Positions 17,453 through 27,097 are shown, counted from the stretch's first letter. The stretch is DNA of 64,000 nt from Opitutales bacterium UBA2995 (GCA_002346535.1 DDZZ01000060.1:1-64000); one strand, 5' to 3'. Notes: generated from the letters alone by a model not told the origin. Numbers and translations are program-made.

Positions 17453-18436
17453 TCAAGTGGATTTCAGGACTTTATCCGAGCCTGACAAAAACTCAAATAA
17501 CTGCCAAGCAACCTCAACGGAACGCGAGAAACTGGTGCAACGAGCTTTTCCGGTACCGGCAATAGAGAACCCGGTACCATGACCCGGACTCGTGCGGATA
17601 AAGGGCAATCCGAGCCCGACGTTGACGGCCTCATCAAATTCGAGCGTCTTAACAGGAATCAATCCCTGGTCATGATAGAGGGCAACAACGACGTCGAATT
17701 TACCTCTCCTGGCACCCCAAAATAGTGAATCTGCTGGGAGCGCGCTTGAAACGCCGGGAAATTTGTTACGCAAGTCATCAAGAAGCGGATCAATCCATTC
17801 AAGCTCGTCCTGTCCAAGCAGGCCATTTTCACCAGCATGAGGGTTCAATCCGCAGACGGCTATACGAGGAGAATTTGCACCACTGGCCCGAGCCAGGAAA
17901 TCAGCCTGAGAAACGGCTCGAATCAGTTTTACCGGGCTCAAATCTTCAAAGACACCATGCAGAGGCACATGCCAAGTAGCCAATACGACCTTCAGCTGTT
18001 TGCCGGCAAACCCCATAACAGGTACACCGCTCCACTGCTCGGCAAAAAATTCGGTCTGGCCAGGGTGGTTGAATCCATTTTCCCGCAAAAGCTCTTTGCT
18101 TACGGGTCCAGTAACTACTCCGCAATATTTTCCATCCAAGCAACCTTGTGCTGCCTTCATCATAGCATCGATAGCAATCAGGCTGCCACAGCGTTCAGGT
18201 TTCCCGGGAATGGCACGATAGTTGGAAAGCCCGAGGCTCTGCCCCCCGTAGCCCAAAGACCGAAGTTCGCCCATCCAGTTCTCGGGCCCCAAAAAAACAT
18301 AGGAGTTTTTTTCCCCGCGGTTTGCCTTAGCCCAATCTATAATTACCTCAGGGCCGACTCCAGCAGGATCGCCACAGGTGACCGCTAATGGTAAATCACT
18401 GCGATAAGTCCTTTTTTCTGACCGACCTTGGCTCAC
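17453..18436 (-). CDS. pdxA: 4-hydroxythreonine-4-phosphate dehydrogenase
   Basis: PdxA catalyses an NAD-dependent step of pyridoxal phosphate synthesis. Conserved elements are TCGDPAGVGPEV near the N-terminus, VTGPVSKELL, the first metal histidine in HPGQTEFFAE, GLNPHAGENG, YHDQGLIPVKTL and RTSPGHGTGF. The 327-residue length is normal. Its start overlaps the stop of the upstream unknown gene by four bases, so the two are co-translated. Confidence 0.95.
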   Translation of the reverse strand: MSQGRSEKRTYRSDLPLAVTCGDPAGVGPEVIIDWAKANRGEKNSYVFLGPENWMGELRSLGYGGQSLGLSNYRAIPGKPERCGSLIAIDAMMKAAQGCLDGKYCGVVTGPVSKELLRENGFNHPGQTEFFAEQWSGVPVMGFAGKQLKVVLATWHVPLHGVFEDLSPVKLIRAVSQADFLARASGANSPRIAVCGLNPHAGENGLLGQDELEWIDPLLDDLRNKFPGVSSALPADSLFWGARRGKFDVVVALYHDQGLIPVKTLEFDEAVNVGLGLPFIRTSPGHGTGFSIAGTGKARCTSFSRSVEVAWQLFEFLSGSDKVLKST

Positions 18437-19050
18437 TTGAATAACTCCATTTGTGGGTTTCCCAATAAATCGTAATTTTTAAGGATACGAAGAACCTGCA
18501 ATATTTCTGACTTCTGGTAGTTCCGGTTTATTTCAATCTTCGCCAAAATGTCCAGCAACATTGAACGAAAGGATATGATACCATCGACCCCTTTTTCTTG
18601 CAGTAGCTGCATGCTTTGCTCCCGATAGGGATTCTCAGTTGGCAATCCGGGAAGAACCAGGATTTTGAGCAAATCGCTATCTTTACCCTCATCTCCTTCG
18701 GCAGAACCTTTCGTGTCGTCGAAAAACAAGTCGCTCACTTTTTTAACCACTGTCTTCTCCAAAAACCTGAAAATCTCCGGACTGCTTTTCAGCATGGAAG
18801 GCGTAAACCGAAGAGTATGCCATCCTTTGACAACTACAACGGCCTTGTGGATATAGGCCAGTTCGCTTGAAAAGAGCATGAAGTCAGGCTTTCGGGAATT
18901 GGGCTGATAAGACGGGTTATACACGAGCAAGTCGACTTCCTCATCCGTGGTCTTCTTGCGGGATTGCACCTGGTATTTACGCAACTGGCGAACCAGGTAG
19001 CCATTCTGCTCGAAATACTCACGTACAATGCTCTCATCTATAGAGGACAT
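18433..19050 (-). CDS. Unknown protein, possible PD-(D/E)XK nuclease fold
   Basis: A 205-residue protein that I do not recognise. The N-terminal half has a pattern seen in restriction-like nucleases: an acidic strand EEVDLLVYNP followed later by AVVVVKGWH, which could be the D...(D/E)XK core, after a helix IVREYFEQNGYLVRQLRK. The second half is helical, with a leucine-rich end. It is placed between aroB and pdxA, with a four-base overlap with pdxA, so it belongs to a housekeeping operon. The fold assignment is a guess from motif spacing. Confidence 0.6.
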   Translation of the reverse strand: MSSIDESIVREYFEQNGYLVRQLRKYQVQSRKKTTDEEVDLLVYNPSYQPNSRKPDFMLFSSELAYIHKAVVVVKGWHTLRFTPSMLKSSPEIFRFLEKTVVKKVSDLFFDDTKGSAEGDEGKDSDLLKILVLPGLPTENPYREQSMQLLQEKGVDGIISFRSMLLDILAKIEINRNYQKSEILQVLRILKNYDLLGNPQMELFK

Positions 19051-19122
19051 ACAAAAATCCTAATTTCAATTATCCCAACAAGGCCAACACAAAAACGAAC
19101 ACGCTCTGTATGGGGAATCCCC

Positions 19123-20223
19123 CTACTCAACGGCCCCAAATCCAAGAAGAATCTCGCGAATTAATTTGTCTTCCACTTCGGGAATAGTATAAGCCTGACC
19201 CAGCTTCTGCAAACCTACAAAACGCAACGTGCCGCGCGTCACTTTTTTATCGCGTCGCATGGCATTAACAAGATCGGGAATTGGGATTGGTTGGCGCAAC
19301 AAATCGGGCAACGCATAACGTCGGACCATCCCGCGAACCCGGACCACATCCTGTTCTTGAATATTCCCCAGCCGCTCGGACAGATCGGCCGCCATTACAA
19401 GCCCGAGCCCGATAGCTTCGCCATGCAGGTATTCACCATAGCCGGCCGCATTCTCAATGGCATGCCCAAAAGTATGCCCCAAGTTTAACAGCGCCCTACC
19501 GTCGGATGCAACTTGTTCTCTCTCATCAGCCCCCACTACAGTTGCCTTTATTTCGCAATTGCGCCGGATAATTCCAGGTAACTCAGGATGTCCAGGATGC
19601 AATTGATCCAGTTGCTCAAGCATTTCGAATAGCGGTAAGTCGTAAAGCAACCCGTGTTTGATGACTTCCGCCATGCCGGAATTAAAATCTCTTTCAGGTA
19701 ACGTAGTTAAAAACCGGGTACTCGAAAACACGGCACGAGGTTGAAAGAAGCCACCCACGAGGTTTTTACCCGCGGCGATGTTGATTCCCGTTTTTCCACC
19801 AACGGAACTATCCACCATGGATAACAACGTTGTAGGAACTTGGTAATAATCGATTCCGCGAAGATAACTCGCGGCGGCAAAACCACCCAAATCTCCTGCA
19901 ACGCCACCTCCTACAACAAAAAGGCAGCAACTTCGGTCAATTGCATTTTCAGCCAGAAAGTCGTACACGGAAGATAATTGGGCAAGACTCTTTGAAGTTT
20001 CTCCCGCGGGTAATATAAAGACAGGCCCCAGATCCTGTAGATAAGCCATAAACGAAGGTTGCCTGGAAGAAAACCCGGCATCGACCACGAACGCGCAACG
20101 ACGATTTTCGGACAGCAAATCAGACGTAGTTTGTAATATTCCTTCCTCGACATTTTCCCCAATCCAGATCGGGTAACTCCGGTCGCCAAGCTCGACCTCA
20201 ACGCTTGCTTCGAACCAGCTCAT
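19123..20223 (-). CDS. aroB: 3-dehydroquinate synthase
   Basis: The second enzyme of the shikimate pathway. The NAD-binding stretch GGGVAGDLGGFAAASYLRG, the following PTTLLSMVDSSVGGKTGIN, and the metal ligands in EVIKHGLL, NLGHTFGHAIE and LHGEAIGLGL are all intact. Length 366 residues. Its start overlaps the ftsY stop by four bases, coupling the two, and 72 bases separate it from the next gene. Confidence 0.96.
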   Translation of the reverse strand: MSWFEASVEVELGDRSYPIWIGENVEEGILQTTSDLLSENRRCAFVVDAGFSSRQPSFMAYLQDLGPVFILPAGETSKSLAQLSSVYDFLAENAIDRSCCLFVVGGGVAGDLGGFAAASYLRGIDYYQVPTTLLSMVDSSVGGKTGINIAAGKNLVGGFFQPRAVFSSTRFLTTLPERDFNSGMAEVIKHGLLYDLPLFEMLEQLDQLHPGHPELPGIIRRNCEIKATVVGADEREQVASDGRALLNLGHTFGHAIENAAGYGEYLHGEAIGLGLVMAADLSERLGNIQEQDVVRVRGMVRRYALPDLLRQPIPIPDLVNAMRRDKKVTRGTLRFVGLQKLGQAYTIPEVEDKLIREILLGFGAVE

Positions 20224-21152
20224 TCGGCCACCTTTTGTTGCAATCCAAACACTGCGGAAATGTAATTCTCCACTGTGAAAGGCTGGAGATCGTCGGGCTG
20301 CTCGCCAAATCCCACAAAATAAATAGGGATACCTAACTCACGGTAAATTCCAACTAATGCCCCGCCACGGCTGGTCCCGTCGAGTTTGGTAATAACAAGC
20401 CCGGTAAGATGAATCGCTTTATGAAAGCTTCGGGCCTGCTCAATAGAGTTCGACCCAATACTGCCATCCACCACCAACCAACGATGGTGGGGTGCAAATG
20501 CATCATTTTTCGCGACTACGCGAATAATTTTTCCCAATTCAGCCATGAGGTGCCCCTTATTGTGCAGCCTTCCGGCCGTATCCAAAATAAGTAAATTGCG
20601 TCCGCGGCTTTCTGCGGCCTGATAAGCATCGAAAGCGACAGATGCGGCATCGGCGCCGTGTTTGCTGGCAACTAAATCGAGGCTGAGTCGATCCGACCAC
20701 AGCCGGAGTTGCTCATTGGCTGCCGCTCGGAAGGTGTCACACGCAGCCAACAACACAAATCGCCCTTCGCCTTGATAACGATGCCCCAATTTTGCTGTAG
20801 TGGTCGTTTTCCCAGATCCGTTTACTCCTAGTAGCATGATTACCTCGGGACCATCGGGCTTGGACTGAAGCTGCCCCTCAGATCCTTCCAATACACGACG
20901 GAGAACACTGGCTCCAATTTCAGCCGCATCCATCCCGCGTAATCTTTTATCCTGCTTAAAGGAATCCTGGATCTCCTCCATAATCTCTTCGGCAGTTTCA
21001 ACACCAAAGTCTGCTCCATAAAGTGCTTCTTCCAGCGCCTCAAGAGAACCTTTATCGAGCTGATTGGTTCCAAATATTCCTCCTACAGCACCAAAAAGGG
21101 ATTGGGTAGTCCGGGCTAAGCCAGATTTGAATTTCTTGATTAATCCAAACAT
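20220..21152 (-). CDS. ftsY: Signal recognition particle receptor FtsY
   Basis: The GTPase receptor that docks SRP-bound ribosomes at the membrane. It shows the N domain, then G1 GVNGSGKTTTTAKLG, the CDTFRAAANEQL insertion box, DTAGRLHNKG and TKLDGTSRGGA. At 310 residues it lacks the long acidic A domain of E. coli FtsY; membrane contact would rely on the N-terminal amphipathic MFGLIKKFKSGL segment. It lies 16 bases after nusB and overlaps aroB by four bases. Confidence 0.96.
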   Translation of the reverse strand: MFGLIKKFKSGLARTTQSLFGAVGGIFGTNQLDKGSLEALEEALYGADFGVETAEEIMEEIQDSFKQDKRLRGMDAAEIGASVLRRVLEGSEGQLQSKPDGPEVIMLLGVNGSGKTTTTAKLGHRYQGEGRFVLLAACDTFRAAANEQLRLWSDRLSLDLVASKHGADAASVAFDAYQAAESRGRNLLILDTAGRLHNKGHLMAELGKIIRVVAKNDAFAPHHRWLVVDGSIGSNSIEQARSFHKAIHLTGLVITKLDGTSRGGALVGIYRELGIPIYFVGFGEQPDDLQPFTVENYISAVFGLQQKVAE

Positions 21153-21168
21153 TTTTTGGTAAGGCGGG

Positions 21169-21612
21169 TCACAGATCGCTGGCCTGTCGCAGCGGACGTT
21201 GAATTGTGCCTTTCATCTTATCCAAGATACCGTTTATGAATCGCTTAGAATCAGGGCCTGAGAACTGCTTACTCAGGTCTATCGCCTCGTTAATCGACAC
21301 AATGGGCGGAATATCCAGACGTTTGAGCAACTCGTATATTGCGAGCCTCAGAATGGTAAGGTCCATTTTGGCGATACGGTCAAAATCCCAATTTTCAGCA
21401 TAAGCTTTAATCTCCACATCCAACTCCTCCAGGTTATCGAGAACTCCGTAAATGAGCTCTTCGGCAAATGCGTAATAATCACGGGCCTGTTCCTTGTCGG
21501 TGTAAAATAGAGTGAGTTGGCTTGCGACATCGTCCGGTGGATTAATGGCACAGGCATATAGGAATTGCAGCGCGGCAATTCTGTTTTCACGTCGTTTAGG
21601 CGTTTTGCTCAT
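21169..21612 (-). CDS. nusB: Transcription antitermination factor NusB
   Basis: A 147-residue all-helical NusB protein, which with NusE (S10) binds boxA RNA during rRNA antitermination. Typical segments are RENRIAALQFLYA at the N-terminus, MDLTILRLAIYELL and SINEAIDLSKQFSG. Its start overlaps the end of ribH by 17 bases, an arrangement (ribH-nusB) common in bacteria. Confidence 0.94.
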   Translation of the reverse strand: MSKTPKRRENRIAALQFLYACAINPPDDVASQLTLFYTDKEQARDYYAFAEELIYGVLDNLEELDVEIKAYAENWDFDRIAKMDLTILRLAIYELLKRLDIPPIVSINEAIDLSKQFSGPDSKRFINGILDKMKGTIQRPLRQASDL

Positions 21613-22087
21613 CTATAAAAATATGCTCCTTTTTCAACAATGCCATCTGAAGGGCCGCCTCACCGAATTCAAGCCCACGGTTGATTTCACCTTTCGTTCT
21701 TTCAATAGCTTGTTCAACTGTATCCGCCACTACAATACCGTTTATGACTGGCGTCATTTCGTTGAGAGAAATCATTTGCAATCCATCGGATGCACTTTGG
21801 GCCACAATTTCGAAATGTACAGTACCGCCACGCAAGAGCACTCCTAATGCGATGCAGCAATCGAAACTACCAGTGCTAGCTAGCATTTGGATCCCCCAGG
21901 GTATTTCATTGGAGCCGGGAACACGCATTACGTGTATTTTTTCTTTCAATACGCCAGATTCCTTTAAGGTTTTAAGGGTATTTTCCAGGAGGGCGTCAAC
22001 CGCCTCGGGATTAAACCGGGAACAGACTATTCCGAAGGAATATGGGCTTCCGTTTACAGGATCATACTCTGGCTTAAACGTGCTCAT
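21596..22087 (-). CDS. ribH: 6,7-dimethyl-8-ribityllumazine synthase
   Basis: Lumazine synthase, the penultimate riboflavin enzyme, which condenses the pyrimidine precursor with 3,4-dihydroxybutanone phosphate. Motifs are CSRFNPEAVDALLE, RVPGSNEIPWGIQ and GGTVHFEIVAQSASDG with the catalytic histidine. Length 163 residues. It follows ribBA by 17 bases and overlaps nusB. Riboflavin synthase and RibD are not in the window. Confidence 0.95.
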   Translation of the reverse strand: MSTFKPEYDPVNGSPYSFGIVCSRFNPEAVDALLENTLKTLKESGVLKEKIHVMRVPGSNEIPWGIQMLASTGSFDCCIALGVLLRGGTVHFEIVAQSASDGLQMISLNEMTPVINGIVVADTVEQAIERTKGEINRGLEFGEAALQMALLKKEHIFIDEQNA

Positions 22088-22104
22088 AATCGGAAAGGGA
22101 TGTT

Positions 22105-23205
22105 TTAAGCGCGAAAGTTCAAGGGCACTTGTTCTACAATTTCAAGGTTGTACCCTTCAAGCGCGACTACTTTTCTGGGCGCGCTTGAAAGAAGCCGGAT
22201 TTTGTTGAGCCCCAAAGAAACGAGGATTTGGGCGCCGATCCCGTAATCGCGAAATCCCATGGGAGATGCTCGTACTTTGCCTTCATCCAAATCAAGGCCC
22301 CCCTGGGCCTGCTCCATGTACAGCACTACACCGCTATCTTCATCGGCAAGTTGGCTGAAGGCTGCCTTGAGGTTTCTATGACCATCGCCCTCATCAGACC
22401 TGAAAACGTCCTCAAGCAAATTTTCACTTTGCACCCGGACCAAGATTGGTTTCTTGGTCAAAGTTCCTTTGACAAATGCCATATGATGCCGCCCGTCCAC
22501 CAGACTCTTGAATACATGTAGTTCAAAGCTTCCATAGGACGAATTGAAAGGCCTTTGAGCCACTTTTTCAACCAGTTGATCTCGCTGGTGCCGGTATTCA
22601 ATAAGGGATGCTATGGAAATCAACGGCAGATTGAAGCGCCCCTTAAATTCCACAAGTTCGGGTAGGCGGGCCATAGTTCCATCTTCGTTAACCAACTCGC
22701 ACAAAACACCAGCTGGGAAAAGTCCGGCAAGCTGGGCAAGATCCACTGCTGCCTCTGTGTGTCCACTGCGTTCAAGCACGCCACCTTGCCGAGACCTTAA
22801 GGGAAAGACGTGCCCAGGCTGAACGAGCTGCTCAGACAGGGTCTTTGAACTACCCAGCAACCGTATTGTTTCAGCGCGGTCGAAAGCACTGATCCCTGTT
22901 GTAATTCCATCAGCCGCATCGACAGATACTGTGTAATCCGTTTTATAGGATTCACGGTTGTAGGGAACCATTGGGTTCAAGCCCAGACGCTTGAGCTGGT
23001 GCTCTGCACAAGGAACACAAACAACTCCGCTGCAGTATCGGATCATCATATTAACCAGCTCTGGAGTCGCCTTTTCAGCCGCGAAGATAAGATCGCCTTC
23101 GTTTTCGCGATTTTCGTCGTCCGTGACGATCACCATCTTCCCGTCAGCAATTGCTGCTATCGCATCTTCGACGGGATCGAAGGCATCCTGATATAGAGTG
23201 GGCAT
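22105..23205 (-). CDS. ribB: RibBA-like: active RibB half, degenerate GTP cyclohydrolase II half
   Basis: Residues about 1-205 are a good 3,4-dihydroxy-2-butanone-4-phosphate synthase: acidic loop DDENRENEGDLIF, RYCSGVVCVPC, FDRAETIRLL and SRQGGVLERSGHTEAAVDL. Residues about 210-366 align with GTP cyclohydrolase II but key parts are gone. The SECLTGD...RCDCG zinc site reads SENLLEDVFRSDEGDG, with none of its three cysteines, and the RQEGRGIGL catalytic block with the following segment is deleted, leaving YMEQAQGGLDLDEG. The last stretch, YGIGAQILVSLGLNKIRLL, is well conserved. The protein probably supplies only the RibB activity, with a structural or regulatory C-terminal half. Confidence 0.9.
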   Translation of the reverse strand: MPTLYQDAFDPVEDAIAAIADGKMVIVTDDENRENEGDLIFAAEKATPELVNMMIRYCSGVVCVPCAEHQLKRLGLNPMVPYNRESYKTDYTVSVDAADGITTGISAFDRAETIRLLGSSKTLSEQLVQPGHVFPLRSRQGGVLERSGHTEAAVDLAQLAGLFPAGVLCELVNEDGTMARLPELVEFKGRFNLPLISIASLIEYRHQRDQLVEKVAQRPFNSSYGSFELHVFKSLVDGRHHMAFVKGTLTKKPILVRVQSENLLEDVFRSDEGDGHRNLKAAFSQLADEDSGVVLYMEQAQGGLDLDEGKVRASPMGFRDYGIGAQILVSLGLNKIRLLSSAPRKVVALEGYNLEIVEQVPLNFRA

Positions 23206-23265
23206 GATAGAGTCTATTTGGCCCCAGACTCTTCACTATATGAATCATAAGGCCAGTACAAACAT

Positions 23266-23439
23266 TTAGAAGTTGTTTTCAAAAAGTCTCCATCCATAAC
23301 AGGGTTCGTTGATAGTAACAAAGGCTCGACTTATCCCATTCTCGATCACTTGCCAGAGATGTACGAGGCGCTGCTCGATGGTTTTCAATACATGCGGGTC
23401 ATCCACAAATGGAAGTTCTTTGGAGCGGTTGATTACCAT
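23266..23439 (-). CDS. Possible small protein in the ribBA/DUF3108 gap
   Basis: The 364-base gap between ribBA and the DUF3108 gene holds one plausible short frame on the minus strand. From ATG 23439 it gives 57 residues with mixed composition (VDDPHVLKTIEQRLVHLWQV) and ends WRLFENNF. An open frame upstream extends to 23523. No family recognised and no strong ribosome site; it may be a chance frame. Nothing else is visible in the gap. Confidence 0.25.
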   Translation of the reverse strand: MVINRSKELPFVDDPHVLKTIEQRLVHLWQVIENGISRAFVTINEPCYGWRLFENNF

Positions 23440-23569
23440 GAAAGATTCTTGGTAGTTTAACTGAAGCACTCGATTCAAGTGTTTCCCAAGACCTGTTAGA
23501 CAAAGGCGGAAAAGGGGAAGCACTTAATTGCAGTGCCTCATAAAGACGATAGTTGATAGAATTCAGGGG

Positions 23570-24319
23570 TTAATCTCCTAATACATACTCTCTCAGCTCA
23601 ACTTTAAAACTCCCAACGCTTACAGAACTGCTCATTTTAACGATCAATTTATGGTTATCGTTAGAAAACCAGATATCCATGTGGGAATCTTTGCTTTTAC
23701 TAAAAACGCCACCGAGGTCCTTTACATCCGGTCGAACACGCAAACAATCGAATTTTCCAGCCTTAACTTTGATCCTTTCCTCCTCCAAAACATCGATATC
23801 GGTTATTCGACTTTTTCTGCCATCCGTAACTGGAACGCTGATTCGTTTCCCTAGGGTAAACTCGCGCAGCCGGAATGCGAAAATCACGGAGAACGGATCG
23901 TGCGTTCCTTCTGAAATATCAATTGATGGATTTAATTCACCAAAATTTGCATACTGCGCCTTGCGAGAATCCCAATCAAAATCGACAACGATTTCCCGCT
24001 TTCGACTCCCCTCGCGTTGACTTTTTACATAGTGTAGCGATTGGGAAACTTCGGCATCGGTATAACTCTCAATCCTGTTTCGTACCCTGTAAATGGCATC
24101 GGCCCATGAAGTGGTCTTGACCAATAAGATGAATTTCAGGTCGCCCGGACCATCATCTCCAGCCTGTTCAACGATCACCTCCGCCTCACCGACCTTTAAA
24201 AACCCCCACTTAATGTCGTAATAAAAGTGGTCCCCAACGTTAAAAGGACGATCGCTCCCAGCCTCAGCTGTCAACCAGTTGGGAAGCAGAAGCACTACAC
24301 TCAAAATCAACGGCAACAT
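23570..24319 (-). CDS. DUF3108 periplasmic protein
   Basis: A secreted protein of the DUF3108 family. The start at ATG 24319 gives a clean signal peptide (MLPLILSVVLLLPNWLTAEA); the frame stays open to 24382. The mature part is beta-rich, beginning FNVGDHFYYDIKWGFLKVGEA, typical of the family, with SWADAIYRVRNRIES and a lysine/arginine-rich middle. DUF3108 proteins are thought to be lipid- or envelope-associated, but their function is not established. Confidence 0.8.
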   Translation of the reverse strand: MLPLILSVVLLLPNWLTAEAGSDRPFNVGDHFYYDIKWGFLKVGEAEVIVEQAGDDGPGDLKFILLVKTTSWADAIYRVRNRIESYTDAEVSQSLHYVKSQREGSRKREIVVDFDWDSRKAQYANFGELNPSIDISEGTHDPFSVIFAFRLREFTLGKRISVPVTDGRKSRITDIDVLEEERIKVKAGKFDCLRVRPDVKDLGGVFSKSKDSHMDIWFSNDNHKLIVKMSSSVSVGSFKVELREYVLGD

Positions 24320-24425
24320 TCGGGCCTTGTCGTCAGGGAAATGAAGAACGAGCCTCGTATTGGGAAATTTCATTGGGGGCAATTGATTACTATGGATTCG
24401 CTGAGTTCATGCTGGAGAATGGCAA

Positions 24426-26927
24426 TCAGGAAATCGTTACCTGCTTGAGGTTCCACACCTCCTCAGCATACTGATGAATGGTTCTGTCGGAAGAGAATTT
24501 TCCCACGCGCGCTGTATTCATAATCGCCATACGAGCCCAAGCCTTTTTATTGTGGAAAACTGCGTCCACTTCCTTCTGTTTATTCACATAAGATTCATAA
24601 TCAGCCAGGACGAGAAATGGGTCACCGCCATCCAGAAGTGAATGCCTCAGAGAGGCGAGAACGCCCGGTTCTTCGGGTGTAAATGAATCGCTGCCCAGCC
24701 AGTCGACCACATTTCGAAGCTCTTCGTTTTTGTAATAAAAATCATAGGGATTGTAACCTTTTTTTCGAATGGCTTCCGCCTGCTCCACGGTCAAGCCAAA
24801 GATGAAAATGTTGTCATCACCCACTTCTTCGCGAATCTCTACATTGGCTCCATCCAGCGTACCTATGGTTAAAGCACCATTCAGAGCCAATTTCATATTG
24901 CCCGTTCCGGAAGCTTCTTTACCGGCGGTTGAAATTTGTTCGGAAAGATCCGCGGCAGGAATAATCTTCTCGCTGAGCGAAACGCCATAATTGGGCATAA
25001 AAACCACCTTGATCCGATCTTTCACTCGGGGATCGTTGTTGATCACTACTCCAACGGAATTAATGGCTTTGATAATGGTCTTGGCCAGATAATAGCCCGG
25101 TGCAGCTTTGGCCCCGAAAATAAAGACGCGGGGAACCATGTCGTAATCGGGATTATGTAGTATTCGGTAGTAAAGCGAAAGGATATGCAGAAGGTTCAAG
25201 TGCTGGCGTTTGTACTCGTGCAGGCGTTTGATTTGCACATCGAACATCGCGTCCGCGCTTACTTCAATATGGCATAGTTTCTTGATAATGGCTGACAATT
25301 CAGCTTTGTTTGCCTGCTTGATTTCCATAAAGCGCGCCTGGAAATCCTCATCTTCTGCAAAAGGCTCGAGCTTGTGCAAACGATCGAGGTCAAGCGGCCA
25401 GTCCTGACCAATCTTTTCGGAAATCAAATCGGAGAGTCCAGGATTGCAGGCCAACAGCCAGCGCCGCGGCGTGATGCCGTTGGTCTTATTATTGAACCGC
25501 TCGGGATACAGTTCGAAAAAATCCTTAAGTAAATGCTTCTTGAGCAACTCGGTGTGAAGGCCCGCCACTCCATTGGTACTATGGCTGCCGACCACGGAGA
25601 GATGGGCCATGCGCACCATTTTTGGTTCGCCCTCCTCAATGATGGAAAGTGCTATTTTTTTGGCATCACTGTTGGGCCATTTTGATTCAACTATACTGTC
25701 AAGAAACAATTGGTTGATTTCGTAGATAAGCTCAAGATGGCGGGGCAACACCTTTTCAAGTAAAGGCACGCTCCATTTCTCCAGGGCCTCCGGAAGAAGT
25801 GTGTGGTTCGTGTAACCAAAGACTTTGATGATTATTTCCCAGGCATTCTCCCACTCCATTGTCTCCTCGTCTACGAAGATTCGAAGAAGCTCGACAATAG
25901 CCAAAGCCGGATGAGTGTCATTTAGCTGGATGGCCGCCTTGTCGGCAAATTCATCCCAGCCGGCATGACTTAGTTTATAACGACGGATGATGTCGCGCAA
26001 AGAACAGCAAACGAAAAAATACTGTTGAACCAAGCGAAGCTCCTTCCCGCTTTCGGTAGCATCGTTGGGGTAAAGTACTTTAGAGATCGTTTCACTAACG
26101 GCTTTTTCCTGGACCGCCTCCACGTATCCACCCTGATTAAAAGTATCTAGATCAAATTCTTCTGAAGACTTGCAGGCCCAAAGCCGAAGAAAATTCACCG
26201 TGCCGGCGCCGTAACCACAAATGGGAATATCATAGGGGACTCCAACCATAACCTGGGTCTGAACCCACATCGGCTCCGGATTACCGAAAGAATCAAAGTG
26301 TGTTTCTACCCGACCGTAAAGATGGACTTCGTTGGAGTATTCCGGACGCACCACCTCCCAGGGATTGGCAAACTGAAGCCAATTGTCCGGGTGTTCTATC
26401 TGATGCCCCATTACAAACTCCTGCCGAAATAGTCCATACTCGTAGTGAATGCCATATCCAACGGCGGGATAATCTAGGCTGGCTAAAGAATCCAAAAAAC
26501 AGGCAGCCAGGCGTCCTAGCCCACCATTTCCCAATCCCATATCCGGTTCCTCTTCCCGAATCTCAGCGAGATCGAATCCCAAACTTTCCAAAGCCTGCCG
26601 CGCTTGCTCCTCCAAGCCGGTGTTAAACAAATTGTTGTTCAATAAGCGTCCCATCAAATATTCAAGAGACAAATAGTAAACCCGCCGGACATCTTGCGCG
26701 TAATGGGTTTCCTGGGTGGTAATCATGCGCTCAAGAATCCGATCTCGCACAGCCATACAGGTCGAGACCCAATAGTCTCGGCTGGTCGCGCTGTTCATAT
26801 CCCGAGCAAGTGTGCGCTTCAGATGATTCATGATCGAGGTCTTCATACCCTCGACAGTGTCATCAGTATTGAAATGGAAGCCGGTCTTCGATTTTGGGCT
26901 TTTAGCTTTGGGGCTGCTAACGCTCAT
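24426..26927 (-). CDS. glgP: Glycogen/maltodextrin phosphorylase
   Basis: Releases glucose-1-phosphate from glycogen or maltodextrin using pyridoxal phosphate. The PLP lysine region reads EASGTGNMKLALNGALTIG, followed by TLDGANVEIREEVG. Other family blocks are YYLSLEYLMGR, GNGGLGRLAACFLDS and LNDTHPALAIVELLR. The frame opens at 26996, but the ATG at 26927 (MSVSSPKAK) gives the usual length (833 residues) and skips an improbable extension. It appears monocistronic, between mutL and the DUF3108 gene. Confidence 0.95.
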   Translation of the reverse strand: MSVSSPKAKSPKSKTGFHFNTDDTVEGMKTSIMNHLKRTLARDMNSATSRDYWVSTCMAVRDRILERMITTQETHYAQDVRRVYYLSLEYLMGRLLNNNLFNTGLEEQARQALESLGFDLAEIREEEPDMGLGNGGLGRLAACFLDSLASLDYPAVGYGIHYEYGLFRQEFVMGHQIEHPDNWLQFANPWEVVRPEYSNEVHLYGRVETHFDSFGNPEPMWVQTQVMVGVPYDIPICGYGAGTVNFLRLWACKSSEEFDLDTFNQGGYVEAVQEKAVSETISKVLYPNDATESGKELRLVQQYFFVCCSLRDIIRRYKLSHAGWDEFADKAAIQLNDTHPALAIVELLRIFVDEETMEWENAWEIIIKVFGYTNHTLLPEALEKWSVPLLEKVLPRHLELIYEINQLFLDSIVESKWPNSDAKKIALSIIEEGEPKMVRMAHLSVVGSHSTNGVAGLHTELLKKHLLKDFFELYPERFNNKTNGITPRRWLLACNPGLSDLISEKIGQDWPLDLDRLHKLEPFAEDEDFQARFMEIKQANKAELSAIIKKLCHIEVSADAMFDVQIKRLHEYKRQHLNLLHILSLYYRILHNPDYDMVPRVFIFGAKAAPGYYLAKTIIKAINSVGVVINNDPRVKDRIKVVFMPNYGVSLSEKIIPAADLSEQISTAGKEASGTGNMKLALNGALTIGTLDGANVEIREEVGDDNIFIFGLTVEQAEAIRKKGYNPYDFYYKNEELRNVVDWLGSDSFTPEEPGVLASLRHSLLDGGDPFLVLADYESYVNKQKEVDAVFHNKKAWARMAIMNTARVGKFSSDRTIHQYAEEVWNLKQVTIS

Positions 26928-27097
26928 AAAATTTTTTGATAGGATATTGTTGATAATTGACCGGTATCCGATGCATCGAATCCGGCTATCTATCAAAAAT
27001 GCCTTTCATAAGGAGCCAGAGATCGATGAGCATCACCAAAAACAGTTATTTCAGGGTTAGCAAGAATTTGAAAAGCTCTGAATCCTTGAGATTCCAA

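Noticed and set aside
23206..23265. FMN riboswitch before ribBA
   Set aside because: The short upstream region shows none of the conserved RFN-element stems.
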